From JANOAR01 sp031411235 (GTDB taxonomy: Bacteria; Verrucomicrobiota; Verrucomicrobiia; Verrucomicrobiales; Verrucomicrobiaceae), in contig JANOAR010000242.1 in assembly GCA_031411235.1 (NCBI GenBank), positions 7,664 to 71,663 of the forward strand: DNA of 64,000 bases, read 5' to 3'. Shown here piece by piece: positions 25,276-33,552 of the stretch. Positions within the stretch are counted from its first letter, which is position 1. Each line of letters starts with the position of its first letter. Both the position numbers and the translations under genes were made by a program. The notes below the pieces were generated by a model, which was not told the DNA's origin, did not search any database, and saw only the letters and a program-made list of their open reading frames with translations.

Positions 25276-26232
25276 ATGAAGAACGCCCCAGAATTTGAAA
25301 AGCCCCTCCTCAAGCTCCGTGATGACCTAGAGGACTTGCAGCGCAAACACGCAGCCAAGCCAAACGACAAACTCGCCCTGCAAATCGCCACCATGGAGGC
25401 TGACCTCACCAAAATGCAGCGCGATATATACGCCAACCTCACCCCCTGGCAGCGTGTCCAAATCGCCCGCAACATCCAGCGCCCCTTCATGCTGGACTAC
25501 GTCAAGCACTGCTGCGACGACTTCACCGAGCTGCACGGCGACCGCCATTTCGGCGATGACAACGCCATGCCCGCTGGCTTCGCCACCTGGGGTGGTAGAA
25601 AAGTCGTCGTCATCGGCCACCAAAAAGGCCGCGACACCAAAGAAAACCTCCTGCGCAACTTCGGCAGCGCCCATCCCGAAGGTTACCGCAAAGCCCTGCG
25701 CATGATGCGTCTCGCCGAGAAATTTCGCCTCCCCATCATCTCCATGATCGACACTCCGGGAGCCTTCCCTGGCATCGGAGCTGAAGAACGCAACATCGCC
25801 GAAGCCATCGCCTTCAATCTCCGCGAAATGATGCTGATCAAGACCCCCATCGTCGCCATCGTCATCGGCGAAGGCGGCTCCGGCGGTGCCCTCGGCATTG
25901 GCATCGCCGACCGCGTGCTGCTCATGGAGAACAGCTACTACTCCGTCATCTCCCCCGAAGGCTGCGCCGCTATTCTTTGGAAAAGCCGCGAGCACGCCGC
26001 CGAAGCCGCAGCCGCCTTAAAAGTAAGCGCTCAAGATTTGAAAGGCCTCGGCATCATCGATGGCATCGTCCCCGAACCCATCGGCGGAGCCCATCAAAAC
26101 CACGCCGAAGCCGCAGCCAACCTCAAACTTGCCGTCCTCGACTGCTTCGCCGAGCTAGACCGTCTCAGCCCCCCACAACTCCTCGACCAGCGCTACGCCA
26201 AGTTCCGTGCGTTTGGCGAGTTCACAGAATAG
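25276..26232 (+). CDS. accA: AccA, acetyl-CoA carboxylase carboxyltransferase subunit alpha
   Basis: AccA with AccD moves the carboxyl group from carboxybiotin to acetyl-CoA, giving malonyl-CoA for fatty acid synthesis. Its 318 residues equal the E. coli length. Seen: FEKPLLKLRDDLEDL at the start, ARNIQRPFMLDYV, GDRHFGDDNAM, VVIGHQKGRDTKENL, NFGSAHPEGYRKALRMM, ISMIDTPGAFPGIGAEERN, the glycine-rich GEGGSGGALGIG, VISPEGCAAILWK and LKGLGIIDGIVPEP. The start at 25276 gives the family N-terminus; an upstream extension is not conserved. fabI occurs 5.3 kb away, but the genes between are unrelated. Confidence 0.97.
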   Translation: MKNAPEFEKPLLKLRDDLEDLQRKHAAKPNDKLALQIATMEADLTKMQRDIYANLTPWQRVQIARNIQRPFMLDYVKHCCDDFTELHGDRHFGDDNAMPAGFATWGGRKVVVIGHQKGRDTKENLLRNFGSAHPEGYRKALRMMRLAEKFRLPIISMIDTPGAFPGIGAEERNIAEAIAFNLREMMLIKTPIVAIVIGEGGSGGALGIGIADRVLLMENSYYSVISPEGCAAILWKSREHAAEAAAALKVSAQDLKGLGIIDGIVPEPIGGAHQNHAEAAANLKLAVLDCFAELDRLSPPQLLDQRYAKFRAFGEFTE

Positions 26233-26250
26233 CAAATCCTCGTCGTAGCT

Positions 26251-26266
26251 GCCTTCGTGAGAAGGC
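26251..26266. repeat. Short intergenic hairpin (gccttc-gtga-gaaggc)
   Basis: A perfect six-base stem with a GTGA loop lies 18 bases after accA, in the block cgtagctgccttcgtgaga. The block resembles short interspersed hairpins that I recall from other verrucomicrobial genomes, but copy number cannot be checked in this window. It has no T-run, so a terminator role is doubtful. Confidence 0.35.
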
Positions 26267-26299
26267 GGATTTCACACTCTGCAAATTCGTCTCCTCGTC

Positions 26300-27514
26300 A
26301 TGAAAACCCTCGCGCTCATCGCCCTCGCCCTCCTCATCGCTCTCCCGCTCATCGCCGCCGATTGGCCGCAATTCCGAGGCCCGCAGCGCAATGGTATCTC
26401 CGCCGAGACACCTCTCACCGACTGGCCCAGCGACGGCCCTAAAGTTCTCTGGAAAGCCAGCCTCGGCCTAGGCTTCTCCTCCTTCGTCATCGCCGACGGA
26501 CGCCTCTTCACCATGGGCCATCCCGAGGATGAAAAGGACTGCGTCTATGCCTTCGACGCAACCACCGGCAAACCCCTCTGGGAACACCGCTACGACGCCG
26601 AACTCGGCGATAAATACTACCCCGGCGGCACTACTGGCACCCCTACCATCGACGGCAACAAAGTTTACACCCTCAGCCGCTGGGGCGATCTCTTCTGCTT
26701 TGATGCCGCCACAGGCAAGATTGCCTGGCAAAAAAACATCGCCACCGAGACCAGCGCCCGCATCCCCGACTGGGGCTTCACGGGTGCCCCACTCATCCAC
26801 GGCGATCTCCTCATTTTAAACGTCGGCTCAGGCGGCACTGCTCTCGACAAAGCCACAGGCAACATCCGCTGGAAATCCGCCAACGACCTCGCCGCAGGCT
26901 ACTCCACCCCCCTGCCCTACCCCCAAGACGGCCAGCCCCTCATCGCCCTCACCAACGAAAAAGCCTACATCGGCATCGACCCCACCACTGGCCAGCAGCG
27001 CTGGTCATTGCCCTGGGGTACCCGTTACGGCGTCAATGCCGCCGACCCCGTCATCAGCGGCAAACAACTCTTCATCTCCTCGGGCTACGGCAAGGGTTGC
27101 GCCCTCATCGAGCCGAGTAATGGCGAGCCCACGCAGATTTGGACTAACCGCGAGCTGCGCAGCCAAATGAACGCCGCTATTTTGCACGAAGGCCACCTCT
27201 ACGGCAGCGACGGCGATGAAAGCTCAAAAGCCTCTTTGAAGTGCCTCGACATCACCACCGGAAAAGTCCTCTGGCAGCAGCCCAGCCTTGGCTTCAGCAG
27301 CCTCACCCTCGCCGACGGATACCTCATCGTCCTCACTCAAAAAGGCGAGCTAAGCATCGCCAAAGCCAGCCCCACCGACCACACCCCCATCTCCACCGCC
27401 CAGATATTAGGTGGCAAAAGCTGGACTGCTCCCGTCCTCGCCAACGGCCTCCTCTACGCCCGCAACGGCGCAGGCGACATGGTCTGCCTCGACCTACGCC
27501 CCGCGAAAAAATAA
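26300..27514 (+). CDS. Secreted PQQ-like beta-propeller protein
   Basis: A 404-residue exported protein: signal peptide in residues 1-21 (LALIALALLIALPLIAA), followed by DWPQFRGPQRNGIS, the usual opening of verrucomicrobial/planctomycete PQQ-like propellers. Repeated blade motifs are visible: VYAFDATTGKPLWEHRYD, LFCFDAATGKIAWQKNI, AYIGIDPTTGQQRWSLPWG, CLDITTGKVLWQQ and MVCLDLRP. No quinoprotein dehydrogenase catalytic residues are evident, so it is more likely a binding or scaffold propeller than an alcohol dehydrogenase. It is monocistronic between accA and a membrane protease. Confidence 0.88.
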   Translation: MKTLALIALALLIALPLIAADWPQFRGPQRNGISAETPLTDWPSDGPKVLWKASLGLGFSSFVIADGRLFTMGHPEDEKDCVYAFDATTGKPLWEHRYDAELGDKYYPGGTTGTPTIDGNKVYTLSRWGDLFCFDAATGKIAWQKNIATETSARIPDWGFTGAPLIHGDLLILNVGSGGTALDKATGNIRWKSANDLAAGYSTPLPYPQDGQPLIALTNEKAYIGIDPTTGQQRWSLPWGTRYGVNAADPVISGKQLFISSGYGKGCALIEPSNGEPTQIWTNRELRSQMNAAILHEGHLYGSDGDESSKASLKCLDITTGKVLWQQPSLGFSSLTLADGYLIVLTQKGELSIAKASPTDHTPISTAQILGGKSWTAPVLANGLLYARNGAGDMVCLDLRPAKK

Positions 27515-27538
27515 GTGTGAGACTCTAGCCCCTTGGCG

Positions 27539-28303
27539 ATGCCTTCTCTCTATCCCCGACTCCGCGCTTGGCAGGCATCGCCTACGCTCGCCCATGTTGT
27601 GCCGCTGATGCTCTTCATCGTGCTCAGCGAAGTGGCGCGTTTCGTGAAGATCGAGAACTCAGCGATGCCTTGGTATCGCTGTGCGCCGGAGCACTGGGTT
27701 TATCCGATTCAGTGTTTGATTGTAGGCGCGGTGCTTTGGTTTTTTCGCAAGCACTACGGCCTAGCTCCCTGGCGTGGATTGGGCTGGGCGATGAGCCTCG
27801 CCGCCTTGGGCATTACCGTGTGGGTGGTGCCTGCGTGGCTGTATGAGCAGTGGCTACCCACGGTGCAGGATAAGCCCGCGTGGTGGGCATGGTTCGGCAT
27901 CGTCGAGCGGCGCGAGGGCTTTGACCCGACACTCTTTGCCGCTGGCTCGGCAAGCTACTGGGCGACGACGCTGCTGCGATTTGTGCGCCTAGTTTTGATT
28001 GTGCCGTTGATGGAGGAAATCTTCTGGCGTGGCTTCTTGATGCGCTACGTGCAGGCGGGTGGGCTGCCGTTTTGGCGTGTGCCCTTTGGCCAGCATTCCT
28101 GGCTAGCGTTTGGCATCGTCACGACAGCATTCATGCTCATTCACAATCCGCCCGACTACCTCGGCGCAGTGGTCTTCGGTAGTCTCATGTACGGGCTCGC
28201 GGTCAAAACGAAGAGCCTCGGCGCTTGCGTTGTCATGCACGCCGTGGCGAATTTTTTACTGGGCCTATACGTTCTGCGCACAGGCCAGTGGGGCTTTTGG
28301 TGA
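27539..28303 (+). CDS. CPBP/CAAX-protease-related membrane protein (exosortase-associated type)
   Basis: A polytopic membrane protein of 254 residues with about seven hydrophobic segments. It carries the CPBP (Abi/Rce1-like) metalloprotease signature: EEIFWRGFLMRY (the glutamate pair plus arginine), then a histidine in AFMLIHNPPDYLGA and HAVANFLLG near the end. The layout fits the CAAX prenyl protease-related proteins that often accompany exosortase/PEP-CTERM systems. No exosortase or PEP-CTERM substrate is in this window. The ATG at 27539 follows an in-frame TTG at 27533. The substrate is unknown. Confidence 0.82.
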   Translation: MPSLYPRLRAWQASPTLAHVVPLMLFIVLSEVARFVKIENSAMPWYRCAPEHWVYPIQCLIVGAVLWFFRKHYGLAPWRGLGWAMSLAALGITVWVVPAWLYEQWLPTVQDKPAWWAWFGIVERREGFDPTLFAAGSASYWATTLLRFVRLVLIVPLMEEIFWRGFLMRYVQAGGLPFWRVPFGQHSWLAFGIVTTAFMLIHNPPDYLGAVVFGSLMYGLAVKTKSLGACVVMHAVANFLLGLYVLRTGQWGFW

Positions 28304-28319
28304 AGTAACGAGCAGCACG

Positions 28320-29393
28320 TTATTTGATCGTCGGCACATCCAGCAGTGAGGGCAGGCCGGGGATGCCTTTGGGCTCGCTTGCGCTCGCAGGCGCAGTGCT
28401 TTTCACATCGGCACCTTTGAGATAGCGCAGCAGATCACCATCGCTGGTGAGGATCAGCGTGGTGTCGGGCGTCATGCTCTTTTTCAGCGTGTCCATGGCC
28501 TTGGTGAACTCGAATAACTGCGCCGCCTCGGGTGTGGAGTTGTAGGCGCGGGCGTAGATTTCCAGAGCCTTGGCGTCGGCGGCACCTTCGATCTCCTGCA
28601 CCTTTTTATAGGCTTCGGATTCGATCTCCTTCAACTCGCGCTCGCGGTTGCCTTCGATCTTGGCGGCTTCGCCTGCGCCTTCACTGCGGAAGCGCTCGGC
28701 GATTTGCTCGCGCTCGCTGATCATGCGGGCGTGGATGGAGTCGGCGACTTGGATGTTGTAGTTTACTCGCTTGGTGCGCAGATCCAGCAGCTCAATGCCG
28801 AAGGCGGCGACCTTGGGCTGGGCGTTGGCGAGGATCTCGGCTTCCAGCTTCTGCCGCCCAATTGAAATGGGGGGCATGATGCCGAGGCGGGCATCAGCGA
28901 TGCTGATTTTGGCGGCAACCCCGGTCGCGGATGTCCCGGTCGCGGAGGCTTGCTGATCGGCCTTGCGATCCTTGTCGCTACGCACCATCTCGATGAAGTC
29001 GTGGCGAGCGACGATGACGCGAGTCTCGCTGCCGAGGATGTCATTGAGCCTGGAGTCGGCAGTGCGCTCGTCGCGCAACTGCTTGAAGAAGGTCAGCGGA
29101 TCCTTGATGCGCCAGCGGGCGAAGTTATCGACGACGATGTTCTTCTTATCCTTGGTCTGCATCTCAGCAGCGGGGCCATCCCATTCCAGGACGATGCGGG
29201 GGAAGGTGGTGACGGTCTGGATGAACGGCGTCTTGAAATGCAGGCCTGGGGTGGTAATGGGATCGCCGATGGGCTTACCAAACTGGGTGACTATGGCCTG
29301 CTCGCGTTGATCAATAGTGTAGCAGGATGCATTCACCAGGAGCGCGAGTGCGATAAAAATAAGGGCGCTGAGTGAGGAGAGGAGGGCTTTCAT
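28320..29393 (-). CDS. hflC: HflC, SPFH/band-7 membrane protease regulator
   Basis: HflC and HflK form a large periplasmic cage around FtsH and regulate its proteolysis. Seen: one N-terminal membrane helix (residues 7-24), DQREQAIVTQFGKP, GLHFKTPFIQTV, the band-7 core ending in an alanine/glutamate-rich helix (ERFRSEGAGEAAKIEGNRER, then ELKEIESEAYKKVQEIEG), and ALEIYARAYNSTPEAAQLFE. There is a Ser/Ala/Pro tail of about 40 residues. Its ATG overlaps the hflK stop (ATGA at 29390-29393), so the two are translationally coupled, as expected for a 1:1 complex. Confidence 0.93.
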   Translation of the reverse strand: MKALLSSLSALIFIALALLVNASCYTIDQREQAIVTQFGKPIGDPITTPGLHFKTPFIQTVTTFPRIVLEWDGPAAEMQTKDKKNIVVDNFARWRIKDPLTFFKQLRDERTADSRLNDILGSETRVIVARHDFIEMVRSDKDRKADQQASATGTSATGVAAKISIADARLGIMPPISIGRQKLEAEILANAQPKVAAFGIELLDLRTKRVNYNIQVADSIHARMISEREQIAERFRSEGAGEAAKIEGNRERELKEIESEAYKKVQEIEGAADAKALEIYARAYNSTPEAAQLFEFTKAMDTLKKSMTPDTTLILTSDGDLLRYLKGADVKSTAPASASEPKGIPGLPSLLDVPTIK

Positions 29394-30430
29394 CGGGCGG
29401 TGCGGAAATTGGTTTGAGTCTGTGGCTGGACGGTTGCGGCAGCAGCCGCAGCGCGTGTACTTTGCTGTTTGAGCTGGAGCATGGGCAGGAGCTGTGGGGC
29501 CTTGTCATCCAGGATGATTTTGCCAGGCAGTGTGGGGAGTATCTCGGCCATGGTTTCAAAGTAGAGACGCTTGCGGGTCACTTCGGGTGCCTTGAGGTAT
29601 TCCTTGAGCACGGCAGTGAATCGGGAGGCATCGCCTTCGGCTTCGTTGACGCGTTTCAACGCATAGCCCTCGGCGGTGCTCACCTTTTTCTCGGCCTCGC
29701 CGCGTGCGCTGGGGATGATGCGGTTGTACTCACCATTGGCAGCATTGATGGCTGTTTCTTTGCCCTGCTGCGCTTTGTTGACCTCGTCGAAACTCGCGAT
29801 GACGGCAGGCGGTGGTTTGACGTTACCGAGCTGAATTTGGTTGATGCGCAGGCCGAGGTTGAGGTTGGAAACAATACCCTCCAAGCGGGTGAGCGCCGTG
29901 CTCTCGATTTCTTGGCGACCGACGGTGAGGACTTCATCGACAGTGCGGTCACCGACGACTTCGCGCATGACGCTTTCGGAGAGGTCGCGCAGGGTAGCCT
30001 CGGGCTCGCTGAACTCGAAGAGGAACTGCTTCTCGTCGCTGATGTGGTACTGCACGACCCACTCGACCATGACGGAATTTAGGTCGCCTGTGACCATGCT
30101 TTTTTCCTTCTCCTGTTCCTGGTAATCGGAGGACTGGTAGGGGTTGGTGGCACGAGCTGTATTGGTGCCAAATTCAAGCTTCAGCGTGCGTGAAACGGCC
30201 AGGACGGTTTTGGTGTCGATGCCAAAGGGCAGCTTAAAATGCAGGCCGGGTGTCTGTGTCTGCGAGTAGGCTCCGAAGCGTTGGACAACAGCAACTGAGT
30301 CGGCTGGCACCTGATAAAAGCTGGTGAGGATGCCGAAGAGCAGGATCATCGCGATGAACGCGACGAGTATCATTCCGGGGTTGATGTCGATCTTGATCGG
30401 CGGTGGAGAGTTGATGAAATCGCTAGCCAT
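29390..30430 (-). CDS. hflK: HflK, SPFH/band-7 membrane protease regulator
   Basis: Partner of HflC in the FtsH regulatory complex. The chosen ATG at 30430 (346 residues) begins MASDFINSPPP, a typical HflK-like N-terminus before the single membrane helix (about residues 20-40); an upstream start at 30475 would add 15 residues. Seen: VQRFGAYSQTQTPGLHFKLP, SRTLKLEFGTNTARATNPY, SESVMREVVGDRTVDEVLTV, NLGLRINQIQLGNVKPPPAV, and ALKRVNEAEGDASRFTAVLK. The stop overlaps hflC by ATGA. The Gly-rich N-terminus of E. coli HflK is absent. Confidence 0.93.
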   Translation of the reverse strand: MASDFINSPPPIKIDINPGMILVAFIAMILLFGILTSFYQVPADSVAVVQRFGAYSQTQTPGLHFKLPFGIDTKTVLAVSRTLKLEFGTNTARATNPYQSSDYQEQEKEKSMVTGDLNSVMVEWVVQYHISDEKQFLFEFSEPEATLRDLSESVMREVVGDRTVDEVLTVGRQEIESTALTRLEGIVSNLNLGLRINQIQLGNVKPPPAVIASFDEVNKAQQGKETAINAANGEYNRIIPSARGEAEKKVSTAEGYALKRVNEAEGDASRFTAVLKEYLKAPEVTRKRLYFETMAEILPTLPGKIILDDKAPQLLPMLQLKQQSTRAAAAAATVQPQTQTNFRTAR

Positions 30431-30532
30431 AATGGCCGTGACGATGGCGTCTTGGCGTTCGTTAGCAATATACAATCCTGGTCATCAGGCCTTGCCATTT
30501 TCACCACCACCATTACCCCCGCTCGCCATCCC

Positions 30533-31423
30533 ATGAAATTTAACACGCCACTCCGCTGGCTACGGCACCTGTGTCTCGCTGCGCTGCTTCTCATCGGCCT
30601 CTTGTATTGGGCCAGCCGCACGCCATCGCTTGCCTTGCCAGCGGGCATTGGCAAAGAAACACAGCATCTCACCCTCGCAGGGTATTCCGTTGCAGTGACA
30701 CTGTATTACCCGGCCAATCGCGAGGCCGCGCCCCTCGTCGTGGTGGCGCATGGCTTCACTCGCAGCAAGCGCTACATGGCGGGCTGGGGCATCGCACTTG
30801 CACGCCAGGGCTTCATCGCAGCCGTCCCCACCCAGCCCACCCTGATGAACCATAAACTGAATGCCCAAGCGCTGGCTGAACTGCTCCATCATCTGCGTGA
30901 TCCAAAGGCTCAACTCGAGGTCAAGCCCAATGGCCAAGCTGCGTTCTTGGGTTTCTCCATGGGCGGTCTCACTACTTTGCTAGCAGCTGAGAAAACACCT
31001 GTCGATGCCTGGGTTGGCCTTGATCCCGTGGACATGAATGGCACGGGCCAAATAGCCGCCAAGCAACTGCGCATCCCCTGCGCGGTGCTTCGTGCCGAAC
31101 CCTCAGCCTCAAATATGCAGGGCAATGCACGGGCCATTTTTGAGCAACTCGCGGGCAAAAAAATCACCCTGAAAGTGCGCGAGGCCACGCATCTCGATCC
31201 TGAATCACCCTCGGATTATTTGGGACAATGGGTCTGTGGGTTCGTCGATGCCGAGCGCCACGCCATCTTCGAGAAGTATATCGTCGCTTTTTTGAAGGCA
31301 ACACTCCTGTCGGACACTGAAGCCCAGCGCTTATTGGACGCGGCAGCGCATGACGCGGCACTCACCGAAGTCGTCAGCAGCCAGCCTTTTTTGCAAGGCG
31401 AGGCGGGCGCTAAACTGGAATAA
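30533..31423 (+). CDS. Alpha/beta hydrolase with N-terminal membrane anchor
   Basis: A 296-residue hydrolase of the chlorophyllase/dienelactone-hydrolase type. Residues about 12-29 form a membrane anchor or signal (LCLAALLLIGLLYW). Seen: LVVVAHGFTRSKR (oxyanion loop), a nucleophile elbow FLGFSMGG (Ser near 143), a plausible Asp in WVGLDPVDMNG, and a His in EATHLDPES. The start at 30533 is preferred over 30452 because the upstream codons are antisense to hflK. It is divergent from hflK. The substrate is unknown; an extracytoplasmic esterase is likely. Confidence 0.8.
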   Translation: MKFNTPLRWLRHLCLAALLLIGLLYWASRTPSLALPAGIGKETQHLTLAGYSVAVTLYYPANREAAPLVVVAHGFTRSKRYMAGWGIALARQGFIAAVPTQPTLMNHKLNAQALAELLHHLRDPKAQLEVKPNGQAAFLGFSMGGLTTLLAAEKTPVDAWVGLDPVDMNGTGQIAAKQLRIPCAVLRAEPSASNMQGNARAIFEQLAGKKITLKVREATHLDPESPSDYLGQWVCGFVDAERHAIFEKYIVAFLKATLLSDTEAQRLLDAAAHDAALTEVVSSQPFLQGEAGAKLE

Positions 31424-31489
31424 CCCCAGCAAGTCCCCCGTGCATCGCAGTTGCCACGCCGCAATCTCTCGCTAAGTCCGAGGCTCATT

Positions 31490-32266
31490 ATGAACGCAAA
31501 ACCACTGGAAGGAAAAGTCGCCCTCGTCTTCGGAGTCGCCAACAAGCGCAGCATCGCCTGGGCCATCGCCCAAGCTTGGGCCGAAGCAGGTGCCACCCTC
31601 ATCTTTAACTACCAAGGCGAACGCCTGAAGGACAACGTCGAAGAACTCGCCGCTACCTTCGGTGCCGACACGCCGCTCTTCCCCTGCGATGTATCCAAGG
31701 ATGAAGAAGTGGACGCCTTTTTCGACAAAGTCGCCGCCATCGCCCCGCGCGTGGACTTGCTGCTGCACAGCATCGCCTTTGCGCCAAAAGAAGCTCTCGA
31801 AGGCGACTTCCTCAACACCACCCGCGAGGCCTACCTGACCGCGCACAACATCAGCGCCTACAGCCTCGTCCACCTCGCCCGCAAGGCCGCGCCCATGATG
31901 ACCAACGGTGGCAGCATCGTCGCCATGAGCTACTACGGTGCCGAGAAAGTCATCCCCCACTACAACGTCATGGGCGTCGCCAAGGCCAGCCTCGAAGCCA
32001 GCACGCGCTACCTCGCCAGTGACCTGGGGAAAAAGAAAATCCGCGTCAACTGCATCAGCGCTGGCCCCGTCAACACGCTCGCCGCGCGCGGCATCGCAGG
32101 CTTCGGAGCCATGCTGAAGCACTATGACGAGCACGCGCCGCTAGGCCGTTCCTGCTCCCCTTCCGAGCTGGGCTCCACAGGTGTCTTCCTCGCCAGCGAT
32201 GGCGCAGGAGCCATCACGGGCCAAGTACTCTACGTCGATGGCGGCTACCAGATCATGGGGATGTAA
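31490..32266 (+). CDS. fabI: FabI, enoyl-ACP reductase (NADH)
   Basis: FabI reduces trans-2-enoyl-ACP in the last step of each fatty-acid elongation round. Seen: the dinucleotide-binding GVANKRSIAWAIAQ (residues 14-27), the DVSKDEEVDAFF strand, HSIAFAPKEAL, and the catalytic block MSYYGAEKVIPHYNVMGVAK with the Tyr-x6-Lys pair, then NCISAGPVNTLAARGI and the end VDGGYQIMGM. The 258 residues fit the family. Upstream in-frame codons to 31451 are not conserved. A strong terminator follows 57 bases after the stop. FabI is the target of triclosan; accA is encoded 5 kb away. Confidence 0.97.
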   Translation: MNAKPLEGKVALVFGVANKRSIAWAIAQAWAEAGATLIFNYQGERLKDNVEELAATFGADTPLFPCDVSKDEEVDAFFDKVAAIAPRVDLLLHSIAFAPKEALEGDFLNTTREAYLTAHNISAYSLVHLARKAAPMMTNGGSIVAMSYYGAEKVIPHYNVMGVAKASLEASTRYLASDLGKKKIRVNCISAGPVNTLAARGIAGFGAMLKHYDEHAPLGRSCSPSELGSTGVFLASDGAGAITGQVLYVDGGYQIMGM

Positions 32267-32322
32267 GCGGAAACTCGCGTCCCAAAAATTCTGAAGCCGA
32301 CAACCGAGCGAAGAGAAAAACC

Positions 32323-32358
32323 AAAGCCGCTCAGTGCCGTCTGAGCGGCTTTACTTTT
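32323..32358 (+). terminator. Rho-independent terminator after fabI
   Basis: A perfect 12-base stem aaagccgctcag/ctgagcggcttt (32323-32334, 32341-32352) with a six-base loop, followed by acttttg. It lies 57 bases past the fabI stop. Confidence 0.85.
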
Positions 32359-32415
32359 GCCATGACGCATCTCCCAGCCTCATAGTCTCCCCATCTCATC
32401 GTCTTTACCTCACCC

Positions 32416-33468
32416 ATGCCTCCAGTCCTCATCGCCGGCCAAGGCCTCGCAGGCACCGCCATCGCCTGGCATCTGTGGGATCGTGGCATTCCCTTCGTCA
32501 TCGTGGATCGCGATGAACCCCTCACCAGCAGTAAAATTGCCGCTGGGCTCATCACGCCCATCACCGGGATGCGTTGGTCGCTGAGCCCGGACTTCGATGC
32601 ACTGCTGCGCGAGGCCATAGGCTTTTATCGACAACGCCAGCGACTGCTCGGCCAGCGTTTCCTATTCACTCGGCCCAACGTCAGGCTCTTCACTCAAGAT
32701 AAACACATTGCCCTGTGGCAGCGGCGCACCAGCGAGCCGCAGATACAGCCCTACATCCACAGCCATCCCAGCGAGCCGCTCGTCTCCCCTGCCCTCTTTG
32801 CCAACGACCTCGGCGGCGCGCAAATCCGCCACGCAGGCTATCTCGACACCGCCACCTACCTCGCCGCCAGTCGCGCCTTTTTCCAGCAACACGGCTGCTG
32901 GCAGCAGGGCGAAATCGAAGTCCAGGACATCGCCTTGTACCGCGACCACATCGACTGGCGCGGCATCACCTTCAGCCACCTCATCCACTGCACAGGCTGG
33001 CAGGCGATGCACAGCCCGTGGTTTGACTGGGTGCCCTTTCAACCCGCGCGTGGCACCATCCTCACCATCGCTGCCGACGTGCAGCACGAGCGCCGCATCA
33101 TCAACCACGGCCTATGGATCGTGCCGCGCAACGATGGCACCCTACGCGCTGGTTCCAGCTATGAGCTTCGGTTCAAAGACCCACACACCGCTGATCCCAG
33201 CGCCCTCGCCGCACTCATGACCAAGCTCCAGCAGGCCCTGCGCGTGCCTTTCACGCTCTTAGAAACCCAGACCGCCGTGCGCCCTTGCGTCATGGGCCAA
33301 CACACCCTCATCGGCACACATCCGGCGCATCCTCGACTCGCTTTTTTCAACGGCTTAGGCTCCAAAGGTACCCTCCGTGCGCCCCACTATGCCAGGCGCT
33401 TGATCGAGCATTTAGCGACTGGCACAGCCATCCCCAACGACATGGATGTGCAGCGCAACTTCGCCTGA
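32416..33468 (+). CDS. FAD-dependent amine oxidoreductase, DAO family
   Basis: A 350-residue flavoprotein of the D-amino-acid-oxidase/glycine-oxidase type. Seen: the FAD motif VLIAGQGLAGTAIAWHLWDRG (its core is GQGLAG, residues 8-13) with VDRD, SSKIAAGLITPITG, GYLDTATYLAASRAFF, HLIHCTGW, FQPARGTILTI, GLWIVPRNDGTLRAGSSYE, and FFNGLGSKGTLRAPHYARRL at the C-terminus. The last motif is typical of MnmC2-like/DAO proteins found in Bacteroidetes and Verrucomicrobia. The substrate is unknown. It is monocistronic, between the fabI terminator and a DUF1501 gene. Confidence 0.85.
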   Translation: MPPVLIAGQGLAGTAIAWHLWDRGIPFVIVDRDEPLTSSKIAAGLITPITGMRWSLSPDFDALLREAIGFYRQRQRLLGQRFLFTRPNVRLFTQDKHIALWQRRTSEPQIQPYIHSHPSEPLVSPALFANDLGGAQIRHAGYLDTATYLAASRAFFQQHGCWQQGEIEVQDIALYRDHIDWRGITFSHLIHCTGWQAMHSPWFDWVPFQPARGTILTIAADVQHERRIINHGLWIVPRNDGTLRAGSSYELRFKDPHTADPSALAALMTKLQQALRVPFTLLETQTAVRPCVMGQHTLIGTHPAHPRLAFFNGLGSKGTLRAPHYARRLIEHLATGTAIPNDMDVQRNFA

Positions 33469-33552
33469 TACACGCCATGCCTGACGCTGAGACACCGCTA
33501 ATGACGACGCTACCGCTCGCAAGAAAACCACCCCGCCCCACGTCATCATGCT

